Below, piece after piece: positions 56,455-64,000 of a DNA stretch of 64,000 bases; positions within the stretch are counted from its first letter, which is position 1; the number at the start of each line of letters is the position of its first letter. The position numbers and the translations under genes are program-made. Source of the stretch: PUPG01 sp964463915. Lineage in GTDB: Bacteria > Bacteroidota > Bacteroidia > Bacteroidales > UBA7960. The notes below the pieces were generated by a model. The model was not told the origin of the DNA. It made no database searches and was given only the letters and a program-made list of their open reading frames with translations. The stretch spans positions 1-64,000 of the forward strand of contig CAYXEH010000008.1 of the NCBI GenBank assembly GCA_964463915.1, in the 5' to 3' direction.

Positions 56455-56626
56455 AGACAAAAGTTTTCTTGGTCACAGAACGGATTATTGTATAGATGTG
56501 AGATAATCTCAATCGATTTTGAACCTCAAAAATAGTAAAATAAAAAGGGCTGGAAGCTTTCCGGTATACTTTTTATCCGGCCCGGAAGTCAAATTATCTG
56601 TAATTTAGTCCGGTCAACTAAACGCC
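56455..56626. other. Divergent promoter region between SprT-like gene and mlaE
   Basis: 172 bp, AT-rich near 56510-56550. Only degenerate boxes such as TAATTTAG (near 56600) are seen. No gene. Confidence 0.35.
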
Positions 56627-57367
56627 ATGCAGCTCTTTTATCACGTGGGTAGATATTTTATGCTTACGGCCGCTGTACTGCAGCGGCCCGAGAAATTATC
56701 TGTTTATCGACGGCAGATTCTTGTTGAGATGGAGTACCTCGGGCTGAACAGCCTGGGAATTGTCGCCATCGTTTCCATTTTTATGGGAGCGGTGGTTACC
56801 ATCCAAACTGCCTTTAATACCGATCACCCTTTGCTACCGGCATATGCAATCGGTTTCGCAACCCGGCAGGCCATTATTCTTGAGTTTTCACCCACAGTTA
56901 TCAGCCTGATACTGGCCGGAAAAGTCGGATCCCGCATTGCCTCAGAGATAGGTACAATGAGGGTTACCGAACAAATTGATGCACTGGAGATTATGGGGAT
57001 CAATGCCGCCAGTTACCTGATCCTGCCAAAAATCATTGCGACTATGGTCATCAACCCTATGCTCGTAATCATCAGCATTTTTTTGGGGATATATGGAGGA
57101 TGGATGGCCTCAGCCATTACCGATGTGGTACCGCTGAACAATTTCGTGTATGGGATCATTTTCGAATTTTCCGGGTTTGATGTATTTTACGCAATGATAA
57201 AAACCCTCGTGTTTGCCTTTATAATTGCATCGGTATCCGGATATTACGGATTTTACACCCGGGGTGGAGCACTTGAGGTCGGTCATTCCAGCACCCGGGC
57301 CGTTGTGTACAGCAGTATCAATATCATTTTATTCAATCTTATCCTGACCCAAATCCTGCTGGCATGA
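56627..57367 (+). CDS. mlaE: MlaE-type ABC transporter permease
   Basis: 246 residues, normal for MlaE/YrbE. An amphipathic N-terminus is followed by about five hydrophobic segments (GIVAIVSIFMGAVVTIQ; IILEFSPTVISLILAGKVGSRIASEIGTM, the MlaE hallmark; VINPMLVIISIFLGIYG; VFYAMIKTLVFAFIIASVSGYYG; INIILFNLILTQILLA). It forms the inner-membrane part of a phospholipid-transport ABC complex that maintains outer-membrane lipid asymmetry. The stop overlaps the next ATG by 4 nt (ATGA), so it is co-translated with mlaF. The MlaD-type substrate-binding gene is not in this window. Confidence 0.93.
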   Translation: MQLFYHVGRYFMLTAAVLQRPEKLSVYRRQILVEMEYLGLNSLGIVAIVSIFMGAVVTIQTAFNTDHPLLPAYAIGFATRQAIILEFSPTVISLILAGKVGSRIASEIGTMRVTEQIDALEIMGINAASYLILPKIIATMVINPMLVIISIFLGIYGGWMASAITDVVPLNNFVYGIIFEFSGFDVFYAMIKTLVFAFIIASVSGYYGFYTRGGALEVGHSSTRAVVYSSINIILFNLILTQILLA

Positions 57368-58110
57368 TCAGAATCGCACATATCAATAAAAAGTTCGGAG
57401 AAACCCAGGTACTGAAAGACATTTCCCTGAGTTTTGAACAGGGAAAAACAAACCTGATCATCGGGAAAAGCGGTTCAGGAAAGACTGTATTGATGAAATG
57501 CCTGGTAGGTTTACTGGAAGCAGACAGCGGAAGTATCTTCTACGACTCACTTGACTTCCGCAGCATGAATCCCAGGTCAAGAAAAGCTTTGAGGAAAGAT
57601 ATGGGGATGTTATTTCAGGGCAGTGCATTGTTTGATTCAATGAACGTAATCAACAATGTCATCTTTCCTCTCAACATGTTCACCAGAAAAAGCAAAGGGG
57701 AAAAAATCAAACGTGCTGATTTTTGTTTAGATCGTGTAAATTTGCATAATGTCGGTCATTTATACCCGTCAGAGTTAAGCGGAGGAATGAAGAAGAGGGT
57801 AGCCATTGCCCGGGCCATTGCAATCGGGCCAAAATACCTGTTTTGTGACGAACCAAATTCAGGACTTGACCCGCCCACGGCCATATTGATTGACAAACTG
57901 ATCAGTGAGATTACAAGGGAACTGAATATTACGACGATCGTGAATACACATGACCTGAACAGCGTGATGGAAATTGGTGACAACGTAGCTTTCATCCACC
58001 AGGGGAATCTTTGGTGGACGGGAAGTAACCGTGAGATTCTTTATACCGGTAACAAGCAACTCAACAATTTCGTTTATGCCACCGAACTGATGCGGTGTCT
58101 CAGGCAATAA
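57364..58110 (+). CDS. mlaF: MlaF-type ABC transporter ATP-binding protein
   Basis: 248 residues. Walker A GKSGSGKT (about 37), Q-loop FQGSALFDSMNV, signature LSGGMKKRVAIARA, Walker B YLFCDEPNSGLDP, and the switch His in VNTHD. The SALFDSMNV and PNSGLDP sequences are characteristic of the MlaF/Ttg2A group. Hydrolyses ATP to drive MlaE. Overlaps mlaE by 4 nt and lies 15 nt before the MacB-like gene. Confidence 0.93.
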   Translation: MIRIAHINKKFGETQVLKDISLSFEQGKTNLIIGKSGSGKTVLMKCLVGLLEADSGSIFYDSLDFRSMNPRSRKALRKDMGMLFQGSALFDSMNVINNVIFPLNMFTRKSKGEKIKRADFCLDRVNLHNVGHLYPSELSGGMKKRVAIARAIAIGPKYLFCDEPNSGLDPPTAILIDKLISEITRELNITTIVNTHDLNSVMEIGDNVAFIHQGNLWWTGSNREILYTGNKQLNNFVYATELMRCLRQ

Positions 58111-58125
58111 CAGAAAACGCATAAA

Positions 58126-59376
58126 ATGATATTATTCATTAAACTGATAAAAGAGAGTGCTTTGTTTGCCCTGGATTCCATTGTGTCAAACAAGTTGCGT
58201 ACAGTACTCACGCTGCTGGGGATCACCATTGGGATCTTCGCCATCATCTCTGTTTTTTCTGTTGTAGATTCACTGGAAAGACAAATAAGGTCAAGCATTG
58301 CCTCACTGGGCGACAACGTGGTGTATATCCAGAAATGGCCCTGGAATTTTGACCCCGATTTTCAATGGTGGGATTATGTGGGACGGCCCGTGCCGGAATA
58401 TGGAGAACTGGAAGAGATCCGGCGCCGGTCAACCACGGTTGAAGCGGCAGCTTTTCTGGCTTCCACCAGCAAGAGGGTAGAATATCTGAATATTTCGGTG
58501 AATAATGTAAGTGTGATCGGGGTAACACCCGATTATGGCCAGGTACGAAATTTTGAACTGCAGGATGGGCGGTTTTTCACTCCTGCTGAAGGAATGGGGG
58601 GAAGAAATGTGGCAGTGATCGGCAGCGATCTTGCTGAAAACCTTTTCTCTGACACAGACCCCATCGGGCGTACCATTAAGGTATTCGGAACCAATACCGT
58701 GGTAATTGGTATTTTTGAGAAAGAAGGACTGGGTGGATTCGGCGACAGCCATGATGACGCAATGGTCATTCCGGCCCAATACCTGGCCCAGTTTGTCAAC
58801 ATCAACCAGGAGCAATATGGTCCGTTTATCATGGCCAAAGCACACCCTGGAATTAGCAACGCTGAACTTATTGATGACCTTACAGCCGTTATGCGCTCCC
58901 TAAGGAGACTGCCACCAGGGGCATCAAATAATTTTTCCCTGAATGAAGCGAGTCTGCTTTCAGAGGGATTTGACGACCTGTTTGCGATCATTAAAATGGC
59001 GGGATGGATCATCGGCGGATTCTCTATTCTGGTGGGGGGATTTGGCATTGCCAATATCATGTTTGTATCTGTTCGGGAAAGAACCAGTATTATTGGCATC
59101 CAGAAAGCTCTTGGGGCAAAAAAATACTTTATTCTCTGGCAGTTTTTGTTTGAGGCTGTTTTACTGAGCATAATCGGAGGTGCTGTAGGTATCGCCCTTG
59201 TTTTTTCCGGGACAGCCATCATAACTTATGTCTTTGAATTTGATTTTCTGCTTAGTCTTTCCAACATTTTACTGGGGTTAAACGTTTCTGCTATAATAGG
59301 ATTGGTTTCCGGGTTTATCCCTGCCTGGGGAGCCGCAAGGCTGGATCCCGTTGAGGCAATCCGGAGCACGGGATAA
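58126..59376 (+). CDS. MacB/FtsX-type ABC transporter permease
   Basis: 416 residues. One N-terminal transmembrane helix (LRTVLTLLGITIGIFAIISVFSV) is followed by a periplasmic MacB_PCD-like domain (residues 45-270; VIGVTPDY, GRFFTPAEG, VAVIGSDLAENLF) and three C-terminal helices (IIGGFSILVGGFGIANIMFVSVRERT; FEAVLLSIIGGAVGIALVFSG; VSAIIGLVSGFIPAWGAARLDPVEAIR) of the FtsX fold. No ATPase domain is fused, so it must use a separate ATPase. Family members export peptides or lipoproteins or act as mechanotransmitters. The RERT..IG..KALGA and LDPVEAIR motifs are typical. Confidence 0.92.
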   Translation: MILFIKLIKESALFALDSIVSNKLRTVLTLLGITIGIFAIISVFSVVDSLERQIRSSIASLGDNVVYIQKWPWNFDPDFQWWDYVGRPVPEYGELEEIRRRSTTVEAAAFLASTSKRVEYLNISVNNVSVIGVTPDYGQVRNFELQDGRFFTPAEGMGGRNVAVIGSDLAENLFSDTDPIGRTIKVFGTNTVVIGIFEKEGLGGFGDSHDDAMVIPAQYLAQFVNINQEQYGPFIMAKAHPGISNAELIDDLTAVMRSLRRLPPGASNNFSLNEASLLSEGFDDLFAIIKMAGWIIGGFSILVGGFGIANIMFVSVRERTSIIGIQKALGAKKYFILWQFLFEAVLLSIIGGAVGIALVFSGTAIITYVFEFDFLLSLSNILLGLNVSAIIGLVSGFIPAWGAARLDPVEAIRSTG

Positions 59377-59548
59377 TCTCCTGGAAGCAAATATCCGCCA
59401 CAGACCACTTATGGCTCAAAAGCTCCTGAACGTAACACAACTGCAGGGGCTATAAGCATCTATCTGAAAGAAGTAGACATCCACGATCCGACAAGGGTCA
59501 CATCTTATTAATAAACCAATCCCGAAGGGGATCAAATACGCAGAGAAA
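59377..59548. other. Spacer between the MacB-like gene and gpmI
   Basis: 172 bp with no gene. No clear terminator or TAnnTTTG box is visible; the gpmI promoter is probably here. Confidence 0.3.
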
Positions 59549-61072
59549 ATGAATAACAAAAAAACAATACTGGTAATCCTTGACGGATGGGGAAAAGGAA
59601 ATGGAGATGAAGCTGATATCATCCATCACACCAATGTACCTTTCACCCAATCGTTATACAAGTCAGTACCACACACCCTATTGAAAACTTCTGGCAAGGA
59701 TGTGGGACTGCCGGAGGGACAAATGGGCAACTCTGAAGTGGGCCATCTCAATATGGGAGCAGGAAGGATTGTATATCAGGACCTGGTAAAGATCAGCCAG
59801 GCTATACAGGACGGCTCATTCAAGGAAAACAAAGCACTCAGGGAGGCCTTTGATTATGCAAAAAATAATGGGAAAAAAGTACACCTCTTCGGCCTGGTCT
59901 CTGACGGAGGGGTCCATTCTTCCATGGATCATCTGTTCGGACTATGCGATATGGCCAAAGCCATGGATTTTGACCGGCTTTTTGTTCATGCGTTCACTGA
60001 TGGCAGAGATACCGACCCTTACAGTGGAAAGGGGTATATTAAAGAGCTGGAAACCAAAATGAAGCAATCCAAGGGTAAGATTGCCACTGTTTGCGGCCGG
60101 TATTACGCCATGGACCGTGACAAAAGATGGGAACGCATAAAAATGGCTTATGACATGCTGCTTGAAGGAGAAGGGGAAAAGTTCTCAGATGCAGAGGAAG
60201 CCATCCAGTCATCCTATGACAAAAAAGTCACCGACGAATTCATTAAACCAAAAGTAATCACTGATAAAGACGGAAACCCACTTGCCCGGGTCGAGGAAGA
60301 TGATGTGGTGATCTGTTTTAATTTCAGAACCGACCGCCTGCGGGAAATTACTACCGTACTCACCCAGAAAGACATGCCCGGACAGGGCATGAAAACCCTG
60401 CCTCTTCATTACGTAACAATGACAGAATACGATAAATCATTTAAGAATGTAAAAGTCGCATTTGAGAAAGAAGACCTGCAAAACACCCTGGGAGAAGTCC
60501 TTGCACGGGCTGGCAAAACCCAACTACGCATTGCTGAAACGGAGAAATATCCTCACGTTACTTTTTTCTTTAGCGGAGGAAGGGAAAATGAATTTGAGGG
60601 AGAGGAAAGGGTAATGATTCCTTCACCCAAGGTGGCAACTTATGACTTACAGCCTGCCATGAGTGCTCCTGAGGTAAAGGATGCCGTGATCAATGAAATT
60701 GAAAGTGGCAAACACGACTTTATCTGCCTGAACTTTGCCAATCCGGATATGGTAGGACATACCGGGGTTGTTGACGCCATAAAAGAAGCGCTTGAAACCG
60801 TCGACAGTTGTCTGCAGGAAGTGGTAGAAGCCGCGCTGACACAAAATTACAGCATGATCATTACCGCCGACCATGGCAATGCAGACTATGTGGTCAACGA
60901 AAACGGGTCACCAAACACCGCCCACACCACCAACCCGGTACCGTGCTGGCTGATTGACAATGATTTTAAAGACATCCAACCAGGGCGACTTGCAGACCTG
61001 GCTCCTACCATCCTGCATATTATGGGGTTGGACACCCCGGAAGAGATGGAAGGAAAAATCCTGGTGAAATAA
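59549..61072 (+). CDS. gpmI: 2,3-bisphosphoglycerate-independent phosphoglycerate mutase
   Basis: 507 residues, normal for the family. Interconverts 3- and 2-phosphoglycerate in glycolysis and gluconeogenesis using two Mn ions. The N-terminus ILVILDGWGKGNG holds a metal-binding Asp, and the phosphorylated Ser lies in MGNSEVGHLNMGAGR (about residue 64). HAFTDGRDTDP and FNFRTDRLRE are substrate-loop motifs; NFANPDMVGHTG and ADHGNADYV supply the remaining metal ligands. The 172-bp upstream spacer shows no strong promoter box. Confidence 0.97.
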   Translation: MNNKKTILVILDGWGKGNGDEADIIHHTNVPFTQSLYKSVPHTLLKTSGKDVGLPEGQMGNSEVGHLNMGAGRIVYQDLVKISQAIQDGSFKENKALREAFDYAKNNGKKVHLFGLVSDGGVHSSMDHLFGLCDMAKAMDFDRLFVHAFTDGRDTDPYSGKGYIKELETKMKQSKGKIATVCGRYYAMDRDKRWERIKMAYDMLLEGEGEKFSDAEEAIQSSYDKKVTDEFIKPKVITDKDGNPLARVEEDDVVICFNFRTDRLREITTVLTQKDMPGQGMKTLPLHYVTMTEYDKSFKNVKVAFEKEDLQNTLGEVLARAGKTQLRIAETEKYPHVTFFFSGGRENEFEGEERVMIPSPKVATYDLQPAMSAPEVKDAVINEIESGKHDFICLNFANPDMVGHTGVVDAIKEALETVDSCLQEVVEAALTQNYSMIITADHGNADYVVNENGSPNTAHTTNPVPCWLIDNDFKDIQPGRLADLAPTILHIMGLDTPEEMEGKILVK

Positions 61073-61090
61073 AAAGGAGTGGAACCCTTG

Positions 61091-61126
61091 AATCAAACTG
61101 ACTCCCGGAATCAGGCTGACTCCCGG
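61091..61126. repeat. Two tandem 18-bp repeats at the lacI-type gene stop
   Basis: Copies at 61091-61108 and 61109-61126 differ at 2 positions and share actcccgg and aatca. The right copy encodes the last codons of the regulator plus its stop, the left one lies just after it. Probably a local duplication. Confidence 0.8.
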
Positions 61127-62118
61127 ATTTTCAAAGCTGCCGAAAATGTTTTTGTTTTGAAGTCTCTACCGTCTGCTGATCGTAAACGCTCGATCAGCAG
61201 GCGCGTGGCTTCATAGCCCATCTCATACCCCTTTTGTTCGACAGTGGTCAGAGACGGTGAGACCATTTTGGCGATCGGGTCATCGCCAAACCCTCCAACA
61301 GCAATATCACCCGGCACATCAAAACCATTTTCTCGTAATAACCGCATGGCCGCCACCGCTGTGAAGTCATTGACAGCAAAGAGACCATCGGCCAGCCTGG
61401 CAGCATGAAGGATCTCCTTTTTCCGGGCAATGACTCTCTCGGGAGTATCACAATGTATTACGAGTCCTTCGTCCACGGCGATTCCCGCGTCTTGCAACGC
61501 CCTGCAATAGCCTGCAAATCGTTCCCTGCCCACGGTCAGATGTTGTGAGGCAGAAAGATGCATGATTCTTTGACATCCACGGTCTATAAGGTGGGCCACC
61601 AGCATACGCGCACCCTCATAATCGTCAGTGACCACCCTGTCGGTGGGTATTTCCGCACACACCCTGTCCATGAATACAATGGGAACGCTGCTATCGGCAA
61701 CCCGTTGAAAATGATTGACATCCAGGGTGCTTTTGCTGATTGAGACCAGTAACCCGTCTACCCGGTGATCCATCAGGGCCTGAAGGTTGATCACCTCCCG
61801 CAGATAATCTTCATTTGACTGACATATCATCACGCGGTATCCGTTGCCATATGCAAGGTCTTCGATTCCACTGATAATGGATGAGAAAAAATGGTGAACA
61901 ATCTCCGGAATAATAATCCCCAAGGTGTTGGATTGCTGTTTCTTTAACCCCAGTGCCAACACATTGGGACGGTAATGTACCTGTTCAGCGTATTCCTGCA
62001 CCCGTTGCCTGGTCGCCAGGCTGATGTCGGGATGATTTTTAAGTGCACGTGAAACCGTAGACACCGCAACACCCAACGCCTGGGCAATATCTGATATGGA
62101 AACCGGTCCGGATTTCAT
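61111..62118 (-). CDS. LacI-family transcriptional regulator
   Basis: 335 residues. An N-terminal helix-turn-helix (ISDIAQALGVAVSTVSRALKNHPDIS) and hinge helix (RPNVLALGLKKQ) precede a periplasmic-binding-protein-like effector domain (residues 62-330; LGIIIPEIVHHFFSSIISGIED, DGLLVSISK, FAVNDFTAVAAMRLL, VGGFGDDP, SLTTVEQ). It probably binds a sugar or sugar phosphate and controls the adjacent SusC-type gene, facing a perfect palindrome in the intergenic region. The ATG at 62118 gives the complete HTH. Convergent with gpmI. Confidence 0.95.
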   Translation of the reverse strand: MKSGPVSISDIAQALGVAVSTVSRALKNHPDISLATRQRVQEYAEQVHYRPNVLALGLKKQQSNTLGIIIPEIVHHFFSSIISGIEDLAYGNGYRVMICQSNEDYLREVINLQALMDHRVDGLLVSISKSTLDVNHFQRVADSSVPIVFMDRVCAEIPTDRVVTDDYEGARMLVAHLIDRGCQRIMHLSASQHLTVGRERFAGYCRALQDAGIAVDEGLVIHCDTPERVIARKKEILHAARLADGLFAVNDFTAVAAMRLLRENGFDVPGDIAVGGFGDDPIAKMVSPSLTTVEQKGYEMGYEATRLLIERLRSADGRDFKTKTFSAALKIRESA

Positions 62119-62180
62119 GGACGGGAGTTTTTAAGGATAGGAATGATGACAGGGTTGATCTGACAAAAACAATACCTCTT

Positions 62181-62199
62181 TTACTTTTGTTAAAAGTAA
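62181..62199. promoter_or_regulatory. Inverted repeat near the LacI-type gene start
   Basis: Two 8-bp arms TTACTTTT and AAAAGTAA around GTT, 63 bp before the regulator ATG. Could be an operator or a leader hairpin; it lacks the CG centre of LacI sites. Confidence 0.35.
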
Positions 62200-62339
62200 A
62201 CAAAAAACCTGCATCTTTTTAAGAAATATAACTGCCGGAGAAAACCATTCAGCTTTTCACTTGTTATCCCATATTGAATCCATATTACGAAATAGCTAAA
62301 CAATAATAATTAACGGGCAAAAACAGCATGCAAACCTTT

Positions 62340-62355
62340 CCGCAAACGTTTGCGG
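62340..62355. promoter_or_regulatory. LacI-family operator palindrome
   Basis: CCGCAAACGTTTGCGG is a perfect 16-bp palindrome with the central CG and AAACGTTT core typical of LacI-family operators. It lies 222 bp from the LacI-type gene start and 117 bp before the SusC-type ATG. A partial copy (gCAAACctttc) lies directly left. Binding by the adjacent regulator is inferred. It is upstream of the receptor's predicted -7 box by about 60 bp, so the regulator may activate rather than block. Confidence 0.8.
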
Positions 62356-62416
62356 TTATCCATCCCGAAAAAACTGATACTCAGCGTTAAAAAGAACAAA
62401 AAATCATATTTTTTGT

Positions 62417-62424
62417 TAACTTTG
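62417..62424 (+). promoter_or_regulatory. -7 promoter box for the SusC-type gene
   Basis: TAACTTTG fits TAnnTTTG; transcription would start near 62431, leaving a leader of about 40 nt. No clear -33 element. Confidence 0.5.
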
Positions 62425-62471
62425 TCTTAACATGATAAACATATCAAGTCTAAATCTTAATCCGTAAAAAT

Positions 62472-64000
62472 ATGACGAAACTATTCAGACAAATGCTGCC
62501 TTTGCTGATGTTGCTTATAACGGCTGCATCAGCCATTGCTCAGCAGGGAACAGTTACAGGCGTCGTCTCCGATGCCGAGACAGGAGAGACACTACCCGGA
62601 GCAAGTATTGTAGTTCAGGGTACAACCACTGGTTCAATTACCGATGCTGAAGGAGAATACACACTGCCGGTTCCGGCCGGTGAAGTTACGCTGGAAGCAA
62701 GCTTTGTCGGTTATGATCCGACCGTCCAAACCATTACAGTGGGTGAAGGGGAAACGGTCACCCTGAATATTGAACTCATGCCCGATGTCGAATTACTTGA
62801 AGAGTTTGTGCTGATCGGTTATGGTATCCAGCGAAGGGAGGATGCCACAGGCTCCGTATCGGTTGTCGGTGAACGTGATTTCAACAGGGGGAATATCACC
62901 ACCCCCGGGGAGCTGCTTCGCGGCCGGATGCCCGGCGTAAGAATTACTTCAGCGGGTGGAGCGCCCGGAAGCGGAGAAACCATCCGTATCAGGGGCGGTT
63001 CATCGCTTTCAGCCGACAACGACCCGTTGATCGTTATTGATGGTGTACCTATTGAAAGTGCAGGCGTTAGCGGGCTCCGGAACCCGCTTTCATCCATCAA
63101 TCCCAACGACATTGAGTCTTTCACTGTACTGAAAGATGCCTCGGCAACAGCCATTTACGGCTCGAGGGCATCCAACGGGGTTATTCTCATTACCACCAAG
63201 AAAGGTGAAGCAGGACAGCAATTTCGACTCGACTATTCAGGCACCTACTCTTACTCCTCGAATATCAGGACGGTAGACGTGCTGGGTGCAGATCAATACC
63301 GTGACCTGGTACAGGAGCGTTATAGCGACAGGGAAAGCGTGACCAATATGCTGGGCGATGCCAGCACCAACTGGCAGGATCAGATTTTTCGTGATGCACT
63401 CACCCACGACCATGTGATCAGTGCATCAGGGGCCCAATGGAATATACCCTACCGGTTATCATTAGGATACAAATCTGAAGAAGGGGTCCTGCAACGCGAC
63501 CAGATGGACAGGGCTTCACTCGCACTGAACCTGAACCCTACCCTGCTTGATGACCACCTGAAGATTAACCTGAACCTTCGCGGGGTCAACATTGACAATC
63601 AATTTGCCAACGAGGGTGCAATCGGTGCGGCTGTGATGTTTGATCCCACCAAGCCGGTCATGTCAGGAGAAGACATATTTGGAGGCTATTTCACCTGGTA
63701 TGAAGAAGATGATGAAGGAAATAAGATCCCCAAAGACGTGGCTACCGACAACCCGCTTGCATTGCTTGATCTGACCAACAACCAGTCAACCGTGAACCGG
63801 TTCATCGGTAATGCCCAGTTCGACTACAGCCTTCACTGGTTCCCGGACCTGAAGGCGAACCTGAACGTGGCTTATGACTATTCAAAATCTGAGGGGACCG
63901 ACGTCACTCCTCCTACCGCTGCCTGGGCGTATGTATCCGGTGGATCAGACGGAGTTTACGAACAAGAACGAAAAAATGAACTGATCGATTTCTATTTAAA
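62472..64000 (+). CDS. SusC/RagA-type TonB-dependent receptor (5' part, runs off the window)
   Basis: 509 visible residues of a protein usually near 1000. Signal peptide (MTKLFRQMLPLLMLLITAASAIA|QQG), then a carboxypeptidase-like regulatory domain (GTVTGVVSDAETGETLPGAS to about residue 100), a TonB-box-like segment (LLEEFVLIGYG), and the plug domain (GRMPGVRI, IRIRGGSSL, PLIVIDGVPI, SINPNDIESFTVLKDASA, AIYGSRASNGVILITTKKG). Beta-barrel strands follow. The full protein would import large glycans or peptides with a SusD-like lipoprotein lid, probably encoded next to it outside the window. Expression is probably controlled by the divergent LacI-type regulator. Confidence 0.95.
   Translation, partial: MTKLFRQMLPLLMLLITAASAIAQQGTVTGVVSDAETGETLPGASIVVQGTTTGSITDAEGEYTLPVPAGEVTLEASFVGYDPTVQTITVGEGETVTLNIELMPDVELLEEFVLIGYGIQRREDATGSVSVVGERDFNRGNITTPGELLRGRMPGVRITSAGGAPGSGETIRIRGGSSLSADNDPLIVIDGVPIESAGVSGLRNPLSSINPNDIESFTVLKDASATAIYGSRASNGVILITTKKGEAGQQFRLDYSGTYSYSSNIRTVDVLGADQYRDLVQERYSDRESVTNMLGDASTNWQDQIFRDALTHDHVISASGAQWNIPYRLSLGYKSEEGVLQRDQMDRASLALNLNPTLLDDHLKINLNLRGVNIDNQFANEGAIGAAVMFDPTKPVMSGEDIFGGYFTWYEEDDEGNKIPKDVATDNPLALLDLTNNQSTVNRFIGNAQFDYSLHWFPDLKANLNVAYDYSKSEGTDVTPPTAAWAYVSGGSDGVYEQERKNELIDFYL

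Larger units (their letters stand above)
62119..62471. other. Regulatory intergenic region between LacI-type and SusC-type genes
   Basis: 353 bp containing the inverted repeat TTACTTTT-GTT-AAAAGTAA (62181-62199) near the regulator start, the LacI-type operator (62340-62355) and a TAACTTTG promoter box for the receptor (62417-62424). No gene. Confidence 0.6.

Overview
The window looks like a chromosomal segment of a Bacteroidota bacterium. The evidence is a type IX secretion (T9SS) C-terminal sorting domain, a SusC/RagA-type TonB-dependent receptor, a Bacteroidota-type S46 peptidase, FISUMP and SusC-like families, secreted proteins that place Gln after the predicted signal peptidase site, TAnnTTTG promoter boxes, and few Shine-Dalgarno sites. 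A finer taxonomic call is not supported by what I can see.

Region 1 (1-37218, minus strand) is one enormous open reading frame that starts at 37218 and runs off the left edge. It encodes at least about 12,370 visible residues of a secreted, mosaic, highly repetitive surface protein. From the N-terminus it has a signal peptide, a head module with a Gly-rich segment, a superrepeat region with four LamG-like domains (one carrying a nested Gly-rich domain), a second copy of the head module, about 22 InlB-B-like repeats, a GLUG block, nine more InlB-like repeats, and then some 75 units of a second repeat type that fill the last 18.4 kb. A 100-N assembly gap (16810-16909) interrupts it. The flanks rejoin exactly in frame and in repeat phase, so the apparent stop after the gap is an artefact.

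Region 2 (37219-42937, plus strand) is an AT-rich divergent intergenic region followed by two genes that are probably co-transcribed: a small T9SS-tailed protein and a 1585-residue secreted fibre-like protein with 23 exact 14-residue YadA-head repeats and two FISUMP domains. Together with region 1 this makes a divergent cell-surface/adhesion locus.

Region 3 (43026-49180) is mostly housekeeping: argS, mgtE controlled by an M-box magnesium riboswitch with an intrinsic terminator, a PAS-LuxR regulator, an M28/glutaminyl-cyclase-like lipoprotein and tRNA-Ser(GGA). Region 4 (49273-51483) is an ExbB - small membrane protein - ExbD - ExbD energy-transducing operon ending in a strong bidirectional terminator. 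Region 5 (51578-56454, minus) is a probable operon: SprT-like protein, mannose-1-phosphate guanylyltransferase, S46 dipeptidyl-peptidase and a YD-repeat protein. Region 6 (56627-61072, plus) holds MlaE/MlaF-type ABC genes, a MacB/FtsX-like permease and gpmI. Region 7 (61111-64000) has a LacI-family regulator divergent from a truncated SusC-type receptor, with a perfect 16-bp LacI-type palindrome between them.

The window's themes connect. Several large exported proteins (giant protein, fibre protein, T9SS protein, SusC) have Gln at the predicted mature N-terminus, and a candidate glutaminyl cyclase is encoded nearby. ExbB/ExbD supply the kind of energy that TonB-dependent receptors such as SusC use. 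The most unusual object is the giant repetitive gene.
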